Positions 12,661 to 23,064 of a DNA stretch of 64,000 nucleotides are shown here, piece after piece. Location of the stretch: positions 731,001 to 795,000 of the forward strand of contig NC_087384.1 of assembly GCF_963675165.1 (NCBI RefSeq), written 5' to 3'. The notes beneath the pieces were generated by a model. That model was not told where the DNA came from. It was given only the letters and a program-made list of their open reading frames with translations, and did not search any database. This DNA is from Halichondria panicea. Lineage: Eukaryota > Porifera > Demospongiae > Suberitida > Halichondriidae. The position numbers and the translations under genes are program-made. Numbering within the stretch: the stretch's first letter is position 1; the number at the start of each line of letters is the position of its first letter.

Positions 12661-13012
12661 TTCGAGGGATTCGGTGTGTACATGTACTATATAATTATGT
12701 TAGTGTGTTATTCTTTCACTTTTGTGCTGCTTTGTTTTCACTTAGTGAGTTCTCCTGATTACATGTATCAGGAGTACATCTTAATATGTACTGCTGCATA
12801 TATATATAGCTGTGTCTGTTGCACAAACAATTATGTGTTGTGAATAGCACACTTATCGTGTTATTTATTTATTTATTATGCACTGAATGGTAAAATTATT
12901 TGATATTATAATTGATAATAAATTATGGCATAATGATTTCAATATGATATTAAAGCGTAAACAAGGAAATAGTACAAGTAGATTTGTTGGTTCATTTCTC
13001 TACTATTTACAG

Positions 13013-15308
13013 TTATGAATCCATGTCAGAATTGTCCCAGATAGGTTCTGCCGAGTCAACCATTTCCACTTCCTCCATTTCCTGCAATAAAGATGGCTAT
13101 AGTGACATAGCGACCACCACACACTGCGTACTTAGTGACACGTACTTACCTTAGTATCACTGAATAGAGTACTTTGGTCCACCCACAACACGAGCTCCAT
13201 GCCAACCGGTTTGTTGCTACATAAAGGAAGCCAATAAATTCTAAAAAATAGAACGCCCGAAAGGAACCAAACTATAACACTATTAAAAAGCTCTAAACGC
13301 ATTTTTTAAAATTGGACGTTCAATCGATGGCTCTGAATGATTTTGTAAATTAACGCTTTTTCCAGAAAATGGACAATTTAGGTTCAAAAAAATTGCAGAT
13401 CTAAGCACACCATAGAGACAAAAGTTATTTGCTGGCAACATAGGACATAGAATAATGCATTTAGACGTATATCACTTGTGTTCTAGAGGTGTAGTGACTA
13501 CACTAACTGACTCACTATTTCTCTAACAGGCTCTGAGGTAAAGAATTACTAATTCCCTTCTCGACACATTTAATCAGCTCAGGAGCTATCCATAGCGACA
13601 GCGGCCTGCGTGGGTGGGGGGATACATGCATGAGAACATTCACGCTTGACCACTCATACCTTTCAGGGCCATCACTTGTACCATTCCTTGTACCATCACT
13701 ACTGTCCGAGTTGGCCTCTTCAATTGTTACTTGTCGCCACGGCAATGTGTCTTGAACCGGAGAGCCTTCTGGTGGAGTCAGTGGAGACGTCTTGTTGGAA
13801 AGGGTTTCCCCAAACACAGGGGGGCTGTCCCCTTGTAAAAAGTGTCTATTGTCATCCGTATATTGATCATTCGACATTTGCTCATTGCAATCGGGCAAAA
13901 TATGGTGGGCGGATGTGGAAGAGAATCTACAGGAAATATATTTTAACTAGAGCACTAAAGTGCAAACCCTCGGCTGGTGACATGATTATAAAGAAACCAT
14001 ATAATGCAGTGCATTGCCATAATTATAGTGATGTTGTTATCATCATCATGCATGCATGACTTGCACAGCAACTCAGGAGCAATAAAACTAAACCAGACTG
14101 GAGGCATGCTGAAACATTTGAGAACAGGTAGTAGTACTATATAGATATATGCACTGTGGATTAGGATCACAGCAAAGAGAAGCCTGGAGTCTCAGAGAAG
14201 TATGGCTCCAGGTCCTGCTGGATCCCAGTCAGCTAAAGCAAGCTTTCTACTTTAGTGACCCTGTTCCATTGTTCCTGGTATATACAGCTTTCTACTTTAG
14301 TGACCCTGTTCCATTGTTTCTGGACCTGGTACAGGATCACTTCAGTTATAAGTAACACATGTGCAAGTTCTGTTCAAGCTACATTTTGCTCACTTTTATT
14401 AGACAACGAAGCTTTAACACCGAAAGCTGCCACTATTAGAAGTACTGACTTGTTGTGTGGAGGCTACCCATGCTGTAAACACAGTGGTAGAGCATCCAGG
14501 TAAGCAGACCCAGTCACAAGCTTCTTAGCTTTTGCTCGTTTTTATTTGACAACGAAGGTTTAACATGAAATTCTGCCACTATTAAAACTAATAACTTGTT
14601 GTATGAAGGCTATCCATGCTGTAAACGCAGTGCTGTGGCATCCAGGTGAGTAGATTCACCTGTCACAAACAAACAAACAAACAAACCAAACGACTACTAT
14701 AACCCGTGGCCGCCCACGCGCCTCGGGTTAATAAAAGTATATCTTGTAAGGCAAAGCACACTTACAATGAGGGATTATGGGGAATGGTCCATTGTCTGTT
14801 AGTGCTCGTGGTTGCTGCTTGTATGGGGTACACTGGGGGACAAGCCTCTTCCCCCCTCCCCTGGCTACCACGACAGGAAGTGTCATCAATCAGTAGCAGT
14901 GGGGACGACCCTCTCGTTGTAATCTCGTTATCCACACCTGTAGTCTCCCATGTAGTGATTTGTTGTCCTAAGTTGTGCCATGCGTCCGAGGGTACTTGAT
15001 TCTCGACAGGGTAGCCGTTAGTTCTGACCAGTCCGGGACATTCAGTGAGCGATGTGATGGTGTGATGGTGTGGGGGTGTGAGGAGGGGGTGTGATGGTGT
15101 GGGAGGAGGGGAGGACAGATTGAGGTCCCTGACGTAAGCTGTGACAAGCTCTTCAGGCGCAAAACGTTTGCAAGGAGAGCTCCTATAGAGGAAGAGGTAT
15201 GAATATTATCTACAACCGTATTAAGTTCGAGTAGGGTCCGGCCACTTACTCGTTGTCATTGTCACAGTTGACGGCTGATGAAGACCGCTTTTTCCTTCTC
15301 CAAGACAT
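13013..15308 (-). CDS. Duplicated nuclear-type protein, copy 1, 340 aa, 5 exons
   Basis: Minus-strand exons 15308-15250, 15182-14766, 13926-13516, 13216-13150, 13081-13013; 1023 coding bases in frame. It starts MSWRRKKRSSSAVNC, a basic motif that could be a nuclear signal. It then has CKRFAPEELVTAYVRDLNL, a Pro/His-rich stretch, a Ser/Thr/Glu-rich middle, LSLWIAPELIKCVEKGIS, and the acidic C terminus MEEVEMVDSAEPIWDNSD. No enzyme motif is visible. The KRF..EEL......L.L block and the later LWxxPxL helix recall HCFC1R1 (HPIP), but the similarity is short and from memory. Intron 2 is enlarged by an inserted element. The gene converges on AOAH, and the 3' ends probably overlap. Confidence 0.82.
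13957..14735. mobile_element. Non-autonomous element (family X) inserted in the copy-1 intron
   Basis: Present here but absent at the matching site of copy 2 (about 17257-17260), where the intron is only 51 bp. Flanks are TAA on both sides against a single TAA in copy 2, so a 3 bp target duplication is likely. One end is AGAGCACTAAAGTGCAAACC, with a small hairpin; the other is CCGCCCACGCGCCTCGGGTT. Inside are two diverged copies of a roughly 170 bp unit (GACAACGAAGCTTTAACA...GTAAACACAGTG) and a 38 bp tandem duplication at 14249-14325. Related, inverted copies occur at 56240-58315. Confidence 0.75.
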
Positions 15309-15795
15309 TATAATTCCTGCAGACAAGATTCACATGAAAATTGTGTGACTTCTAGACTTGATAGATAGTCTACCTCTTTGGATAAGTATTGAGCGATGAT
15401 CTGAGAGTGGAAGGCTTACAGTAATGAAGGAGAAGTTTCCATGAGAATGAATGGTTACCTGAAGTATGTGGAATGTGATCGAACTAATTGTATCATGTTG
15501 ATTTAGTAGAGCATTCTAGAATGTTCTGGTAGATTGTTTGTACTATGCTACGTAGTTGTTATTAGATAGATCTAGAACCTTTTAGGAACTGTTTTGGTGG
15601 TTCTACTCTGGTGTTGTTACAATGAGGAGTTTTTATGTCTAAAAGTCAAATGACAACAAATCTACACGATACTACAAAGTGGTCTTCCTAGATATTTTTA
15701 TACGCATTTAATTTGAGGCTTATTACCTTGCCATGAAAATACATTTGCAAGGGAAAGTCCCTCATGTAGCCACTACATGAGTCGTGGGTGTGGTC

Positions 15796-15956
15796 TTTTT
15801 TTTTTTTTTTGGTCGCATATTCCACTCGTAGAATATGCGTCTTAGTAACCGCCTTGGTTACGGTTAGATTCCCTCGGCTTTGCGCCTCGGGCTAACCGCA
15901 ACCGCGGAGGTTACATAGACGCATATTCTACTCTTAGGTGTAGTCTATCCTATACT
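15796..15956. mobile_element. Foldback element between the duplicated blocks
   Basis: A poly-T run is followed by an inverted repeat. AGAATATGCGTCTTAGTAACC at 15822 pairs with the complement of GGTTACATAGACGCATATTC ending at 15931, with inner arms GGTTAG and CTAACC. It lies exactly between the end of block 1 and the start of block 2, so it may have arrived at, or helped form, the junction. Confidence 0.65.
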
Positions 15957-16039
15957 TAGAAAAAATGGGAGTGCTCCCCCCCACTAACCCATACAACGAC
16001 GAGATAGTCAAGAAGTTTGGAGACCAGGGAGGTTATTAG
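15957..16039 (+). pseudogene. AOAH 3'-terminal exon fragment
   Basis: Carries only the last 25 or so AOAH codons (KMGVLPPTNPYNDEIVKKFG...GGY, stop 16037-16039), with Phe replaced by Val relative to the parent. It has no start, signal peptide or catalytic residues. It was carried along by the segmental duplication and is not a gene. Confidence 0.9.
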
Positions 16040-16367
16040 TTCGAGGGATTCGGTGTGTACATGTACTACATAATTATGTTATAGTGTGTTGTTCTTTGTT
16101 TTCACTTAGTGAGTTCTCCTGATTACATGTATCAGGAGTACATCTTAATATGTACTGCTGCATGTACATTATAGCTGTGTCTGTTGCACAAACAATTATG
16201 TGTTGTGAATAGCACACTTATCGTGTTATTTATTTATTTATTTATTGTGCACTGAATGGTCAAAATTATTTGATAAATTATGGCATAATGATTTCAATAT
16301 GATATTAAAGCTTAAACAAGGAAATAGTACAAGTAGATTTGTTGGTTCATTTCTCTACTATTTACAG

Positions 16368-17887
16368 TTATGAATCCATGTCAGAATTGTCCCAGATAGG
16401 TTCTGCCGAGTCAACCATTTCCACTTCCTCCATTTCCTGCAAAAAAGATGGCTATAGTGACATAGCGACCACCACACACTGCGTACTTAGTGACACGTAC
16501 TTACCTTAGTATCACTGAATAGAGTACTTTGGTCCACCCACAACACGAGCTCCATGCCAACTGGTTTGTTGCTACATAAAGGAAGCCAATAAACTCTCAA
16601 AAAATAGAACACCCGAAAGGAACCAAACTGTAACAAGCTCTAAATGCATCTTTTGAAATTGGACGTTAAATCGATAGTTCTGAATGATTTTGTAAATTAA
16701 GCTTTTTCCAGAAAATGGACTTTGGGTCCGAAAAAAATCGCAGATCTAAGCACACCATAGAGACAAAAGTTATTTGCTGGCAACATAGGACATAGAATAA
16801 TGCATTTAGACGTATATCACTTGTGTTCTAGAGGTATAGTGACTACACTAACTGACTCACTATTTCTCTAACAGGCTCTGAGGTAAAGAATTGCTAATTC
16901 CCTTCTCGACACATTTAATCAGCTCAGGAGCTATCCATAGCGACAGCGGCCTGCGTGGGTGGGGTGTACAATACATGAGAGCATTCACGCTTGACCACTC
17001 ATACCTTTCAGGGCCATCACTCGTACCATCACTACTGTCCGAGCTGGCCTCTTCAATTGTTACTTGTCGCCACGGCAAGGTGTGTTGAACCGGAGAGCCT
17101 TCTGGTGGAGTCAGTGGAGACGTCTTGTGGGAAGGGGGGCTGTCCCCTTGTAAGAAGTGTCCATTGTCATCCGTATATTGATCATTCGACATTTGCTCAT
17201 TGCAATCGGGCAAAAGATGGTGGACGGATGTGGAAGAGAATCTACAGGAAATATATTTTAAAAGTATATTTTGTAAGGCAAAGCATGCTTACAATGAGGG
17301 ATTGTGGGGAATGGTCCATTGTCTGTTAGTGCTTGTGGTTGCTTGTATAGGGTACACTGGGGGACTAGCCTCTTCCCCCCTCCCCTGGCTACCACGACAG
17401 GAGGTGTCATCAATCAGTAGCAATGGGGACGACCCTCTCGTTGTAGTCTCGTTATCCACACCTGTGGTCTCCCATGTAGCGATTGGTTGTCCTAAGTTGT
17501 GCCATGCGTCCGAGGGTACTTGATTCTCGATAGAGTAGCCATTAGTTCCGACCAGTCCGGGACATTCAGTGAGCGATGCTACTAAGAGGGAGTGTGATGA
17601 TGTGAGGGTGTGAGGTGCTGTGATGATGTGAGGGTGTGAGCTGTGGGGTGTGTGATGGTGTGGGGGTGGGAGGAGGGGGCGTGATGGTGTGGGAGGGGGG
17701 GAGGACAGATTGAGATCCCTGAGGTAAGCTGTGACAAGCTCTTCAGGCGCAAAACGTTTGCAAGGAGAGCTCCTATAGAGGAAGAGGTATGAATATTATC
17801 TACGTTTGAGTAGGGTCGGGCCACTTACTGGTTGTCATAGTCACAGTTGACGGCTGGTGAAGACCGCTTTTTCCTTCTCCAAGACAT
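16368..17887 (-). CDS. Duplicated nuclear-type protein, copy 2, 351 aa, 5 exons
   Basis: Minus-strand exons 17887-17829, 17772-17293, 17241-16861, 16571-16505, 16436-16368; 1056 coding bases, all in frame, so both copies look functional. Compared with copy 1 it has an in-frame expansion of the Pro/His/Ser repeat in exon 2 (near 17581-17660) and a 30 bp shorter exon 3. It keeps the KRFAPEELVTAYLRDLNL block and the acidic tail. Intron 2 is only 51 bp, which is probably the ancestral state. Promoter-side homology to copy 1 extends about 290 bp upstream of the start codon, so regulation may be shared. Confidence 0.82.
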
Positions 17888-18373
17888 TATATCATTCCTG
17901 CATACAAGATTCACATGGAAACTGTGTGACTTTGTAGACTTGATAGATACCTCTTCGGATAAGTAGTATTGAGCGATGATCTGAGAGTGGAGGAATACAG
18001 TAATGAAGGAGAAGTTTCCATGAGAATGAATGGTTACCTGAAGCTCTCCTCTGGTCTTCCTAGATACGCCATTGCAGCATTTGAGGCTGTATACATAAAT
18101 TTTATTACCTTGCCATGAAAATACATTTGCAAGGGAAAGTCCCTCATGTAGCCACTACATGAGTCGTGGGTGGTCTTTGGCGCATGCGTATTCATCACTT
18201 TTATGGACTGTCAAACTTCTCCTCAAAGTGCTTGTGGTAATTCCTTATCATGAATGTCATTAATGTGTTTACTACACTTGCATACCAGCCACGCCCCATT
18301 AGCCTGCTGTGTGGGAGATGGGAGGTTAGCTTGACTAGACTGACTGTCAGTGTGTGTACATATTTCCCTAGCT

Positions 18374-21300
18374 ATGAAAGAAGCAAGCTGTCAATGCAGC
18401 CTGTTACTGCTGTGTAAGTGCTCATAAGCCATGATTATTGTTTGGCACTGTATAGTATATCAAATACCAATTTGCAATTAGCTCATTAATTTTACTGATA
18501 AATTATAGCTAAGTAATTATTGCTTGTTCACAGTATACTGTCTGCTGCTTGCTGAGCCAGCATTGAGCCAGTCACTATGTGAGCCTCCTCCGAACTCAGT
18601 CGTCACAACGACCAACACGAGCACCCCCTCCTTCGAGATGTCGTGCATGGTTCCCCCTCACCTTGTACTGGATGCCATCACCAACACCACGTGGCAGTGG
18701 AACAAACTAACAGCAGATAACATGGTGGAAGAGGCACTCACAGCCATCACTAGCACTAGTAAGTAGCCTTGCAGAATTAAGTGGCACGTATTAGCTAAGA
18801 GGAATTCTTAACAGTTGTCTGATATTCCTGAATCTATCTCATCACACTGATCCAATACTGATCTCGTGTGTGCTGTGTGCATGGTGCTGTAGAATCTTCA
18901 GTGATGATGATTCCTAATATTATGCACATGCAGTTAACTACACCCCTTCCCCCTGCAGCCCCAGAGGCCTCACTATACATGCTGAGTGTGGAGTGCTCTA
19001 GGGGAGGTTTTTACGAGGCAATGTACACGGCCCCCAATGGCTCCTGTCTGCACGTCTGCTTGTTTATTGTGGAGGTTGAAGAGGTCAGAATGGCTGTGAT
19101 TCAGGGTGTCTTCAACAATTATCGTGAGTCATTCCATTTTCTCGTTAGCGTCCAAGGAATTTGCTCACCTCGTGTTTATGATTATGATTATCTAACCATG
19201 ACAAACAGTCGAAACCCGATTTGGCATGCAGTTAGACGCTTCATTGCATACTGTGGGGGGGATGTGGGAGTTGCTAATGAAAAGTCGCTCAATTTACTCT
19301 CAGACACAAACTAGGAAATCCGATATGCCTCATCGCATTTCACTGTAGTACCACCACCATGCAGCATGCATGCATGTATGCAAATTCATACATTCTTTCT
19401 ACTCACTACAGCTGTGGCTACTTTTTCTTCTGGGAACATTCTAAGCGAGGGAGTTGGTCAACCCTCAATGTCCCTAGAGGCTGGTAATAGGACAACGGTA
19501 AGTGTGCCTGTTTTCTGTGGACCTCATTAAAAATACTTCACTTTACAAGTTATACTCGGTTCAAGAAAGACTCCTTGATTATTCTCGAAATCTTTCTGTT
19601 TGTTTGATCAGGTATCAGTGGGTACTTGCAGCTCCATTTTCTTCTCCGGTCTTGGCGGGTGTCTCCTTGGAGTGAGTGGAACATGGTACAAAGACAGAAT
19701 GGTTCTAGATCCTCAGAGCAACCCGACTAACTACCAGGTCTCCTCGTCGGGGGAGCTCAGGATATTGAGTCTGGGGGAGAGCACTGTTGGGAACTATGTC
19801 TGCGTAACCACGCTACCTATGGACCTGGGTAGTTATATCACTACAGCTGTGGGCATTGCTTTACTACCAAGTAAGCTTTCTGATCATGCTTCTTCACGCT
19901 CAATTTACGCATCATATCACTGTTATCTGTAGCTACTGCTGATGATTGGTTCTCAATTTTTATTCTTATGGTTTGAAATTGATAATACATTGCCTTGTAG
20001 TACGTACTGGCTGGCTGCATTATAAGTACAAAAAATACTTTATTTCTCCAGCTCCTTCAACTACCGAACCCTTGACTACCATGACAACGGATCCTGCAGA
20101 TACAACGGGCGTCCCAACTGTGAGTGGAGCTCTACGTGATTGGGAGATAGGACTCATCGTTGCCAATGTGATAGTTGTCATTATCCTGGTGGTGTTAGTG
20201 ATGGTGGGGATGGCCTGGTTTGTGGTGAGAAGAAAAGAACGTCCGGTGAGGAAAGATAGTTTACTAATGGAGAGTAGACAACGCCCAGTCTCCATGGTCG
20301 AGCAGATACAGCAGATGGAGGAAGAGACAGAGGAAGTGGACTTTGTTGGTAAGTAACTGCTGAAATTGAAAGGAAGAATACGTTCTCTTGTTGCTGTCAG
20401 TACTGGCCGGCTGCAATCCGCAGCTAATTAAAATAATGTAACTTTATCACAAACCCCTTAAACGTGTTATTATCAATGTAAGACCGTCTGTACAATGGCT
20501 GGTTTCTCTCACCAGGTCCAGTGGAGGTTCCATTCAGCTCCATCTTATTTGAGGAACTTGTACACAAAGGGACGTTCAAAGTAGTCCATCACGCAGTGGT
20601 CAACTACCCAGAGCAGGGAATTATGAGTCTCCCAGTAGCTGTGAAGAGGCTGAAAGGTGAATAGTTGCTTTCTGATGAGTACCATGCATGCATGCATCAT
20701 ATGACATCACCTGTGTGCAACTGTGCATTGTATGGTTTTTATTGTGTTGCAGACGACAAATCTGAGTTGGGCATGGAAGAACTTATGGGAGAAGCGTACA
20801 CGCTCAGAGCAATACACAATAAGGTATAACCAATACATATACATACTATAATGGTATAGCAATTTCATATACATACGGTGGTAATCAAGAGAGCTGCTTT
20901 AGGGACAATTTTATCATTGAACAATCATTCAATACCTTCATTTTCTGTCGCCTGACTGTGCTACTCTTTGCAGGCTGGATCCCACTCGAATGTGGTGTCG
21001 ATGGTGGGTGTGACCACACAGGAGGGTCCAACATGCCTCCTACTTGAGTTCGTCCCTCATGGTCGTCTAGACAACTTCCTCCTCAGTCTGAAGGACGGAC
21101 CAGTGCCAGAGTGGTACATTCGTCACTTCAAGAGTACCAGTAAAATACCCTACCACAAACAAATGTCAGCTGACCTAATGGGAGTGCTACTGCAGGTTGC
21201 CGAGGGAATGGTGAGCGAGATATAGTATTGAGCTAGTTGGTTATTGTATATTTGCAGACGTTCCTGACTGACCACGGATTCATTCATCGTGACCTCTCCA

Positions 21301-22693
21301 CTAGAACAGTTCTTATTGGAGACAGACTCAACGTCAAAGTGTCAGATCCAGGTATAAGCTACAGAGTTTATCCATCTCATGCATTGCACATTGGCCAATT
21401 ATATCCGGCCTGCCCCCATACAGCTTGTTTAGCTGCTATAGTTATAATTGATCATTCATGCAATCGTTCCCACCCATCACCCCACCCCCTACAGGCATGA
21501 TCCACGAAGGATACTACTATGTTGTGACAGAGAGGGAACACTACCTACAGGACATTGCCCCGGAGTGTCTCTGGGAGAAACGATACTCCATCTGGAGTGA
21601 TGTCTGGTCCTACGGCATCCTCGCCTACAAGGTGATTACCATGGAGACAGTGCCGTTCCCAGATGCCACCGTCAGTGACATGTACGACAAAATGGTGGGA
21701 GGGGACAGGCCTCAACTCCTGGCTAGTTTTAGTAATGAAATGTGAGTGAATTTATTGGTTTACCTGCATGACCTACTCTTTTATTGTTACCAATCTTTAC
21801 TGCCATATTATAGCTACTATTCTGTTTAGTTATTGCATGCTAAGTCTATAATAGATACTCTGTACACCTTACTGAATCGTTCCTACAGGTACTTCCTGCT
21901 CCAGCGGTGTTGGCAGTTCACAGCCACTGAGCGACCTTCCTTCTCCAACATTGTCAGCGACCTCAAGGACATGGCCGAGAAGCCAACCAAGCATATCATC
22001 CTCAATGTCGCCAAAGAACCGCAAAGTGGTTACATCAGCGATACAGGACAGGTGTTCCTCCACCCACTACCCTCGTATATCGACAACCTTTCGAAGGCAA
22101 CAAAGAAGAACTGGAGGAACAGCGCCACTCAACAGAGCGTAATATCTTCCGTCAATGACACAATGTACACAAGAGATACTGCCGAGACAGTACTGGATAC
22201 TCAGTCTGAGAGTGATAACTATGAGGGATATCTCCGTGGCGACCTACCGTCATGGAACCAAGAAAAAAACAGCTCATCCTCTGAGGGGGAGGGGGAATTG
22301 GCCACACCCAAACTACGAGAGAGCAAGGGAACGAGAGTGTGGGTGGAGTCAGCCGGCAGCAAGGTCTACGTTGAGACCACCTCCTTAGCTAGCGATGAGG
22401 ATTCTCGATCAGAAGCGGTGACAACAAAGAAAAAGAAAAAGAAAAGAGGCAAGGAGCGAGCAACAAAGAAAGGGATCATTAATCCGATGGCTGCCATGAC
22501 AAACAACACGGAGCAAGCTGGGAATACGAATGCTAACAATAACCAGGGGGCGTGTCACAAGAGGGAGGGGAGTGGCAGTACCAATGAACCACCCTCTGTT
22601 ACCGAGGAGGACGAGACTAACTGTAGTGTTGCTAAGACTAGTGACCAATCAGATAGCAGTAGACTTTTGAGTAATTCTAGAGAAGAATTGTGA
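18374..22693 (+). CDS. Ig-like receptor tyrosine kinase, probable pseudokinase, 12 exons
   Basis: Exons: 18374-18413, 18534-18758, 18959-19123, 19412-19497, 19612-19870, 20052-20348, 20516-20656, 20753-20823, 20974-21210, 21258-21351, 21495-21741, 21889-22693; 888 aa in frame. A signal peptide is assembled across exons 1-2 (SLLLLLYCLLLAEPALSQ). The ectodomain has Cys pairs typical of Ig folds (NYVCVTTL in the second). It is followed by a Thr/Pro stalk, a transmembrane helix (about 290-317) and a kinase domain (about 362-640). VAVK Lys401 and HRD Asp519 are present. The glycine loop is degenerate (HKGTFKVV), the catalytic-loop Asn is Thr524 (HRDLSTRT), and DFG is DPG (537-539). The activation segment has YYY, and APE and CW...RP are kept. 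The 230-residue tail is acidic, Ser-rich and Lys-rich. A 3' AATAAA cluster lies near 22856-22868. No closer subfamily is assignable. Confidence 0.88.
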
Positions 22694-23064
22694 TTTTATA
22701 CTGTACTAATAATAATATAGATCTACTGCATATTGAAGACCTTGCAAACTGATTGCATACCTGAGATTATTATACTGCATGAGGAGACAGCCTGGAAATT
22801 TTCAATGACTGCAACACATGATAATAATTATAGCATGAATGCTTATAATATAGTAAAATAAAATAAAATTGATGGTGCGCCACATATACCTTCAGTTGAT
22901 ATTTTGTGTCCATCACAAAAGCTAGATTTAATTAAAAGAATAGGTGAGTGAGAGCTATAACTGGGAAGATCCAGGCCAAAAAAAGAGGTGAGCAAGCTTT
23001 GAATTATAAAATTATAACGACACTGTTTCTGGGTTAAAGATATGAGTATATGTAGGACTAATAA

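Larger units (their letters stand above)
12577..15795. repeat. Segmental duplication, copy 1
   Basis: This block is repeated at 15957-18178. Homology starts inside the last AOAH exon (at TTAGAAAAAATGGGAG) and ends near ACTACATGAGTCGTGGG. It carries the AOAH tail, its 3' region and a complete five-exon minus-strand gene. Copy 1 is longer because it contains a 780 bp mobile element (13957-14735) and about 190 bp of extra upstream sequence. Confidence 0.9.
15957..18178. repeat. Segmental duplication, copy 2
   Basis: Second copy of the 12577-15795 block in the same orientation, lacking the family-X insertion. Nucleotide identity is visibly very high in both exons and introns, so the duplication is recent on the scale of this genome. 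Confidence 0.9.

Noticed and set aside
14706-14999. Plus-strand 97-codon frame with hydrophobic segment (VHCLLVLVVAACMGY), repeated at 17200-17523
   Set aside because: It is antisense to exon 2 of the duplicated minus-strand gene; conservation is explained by that exon.
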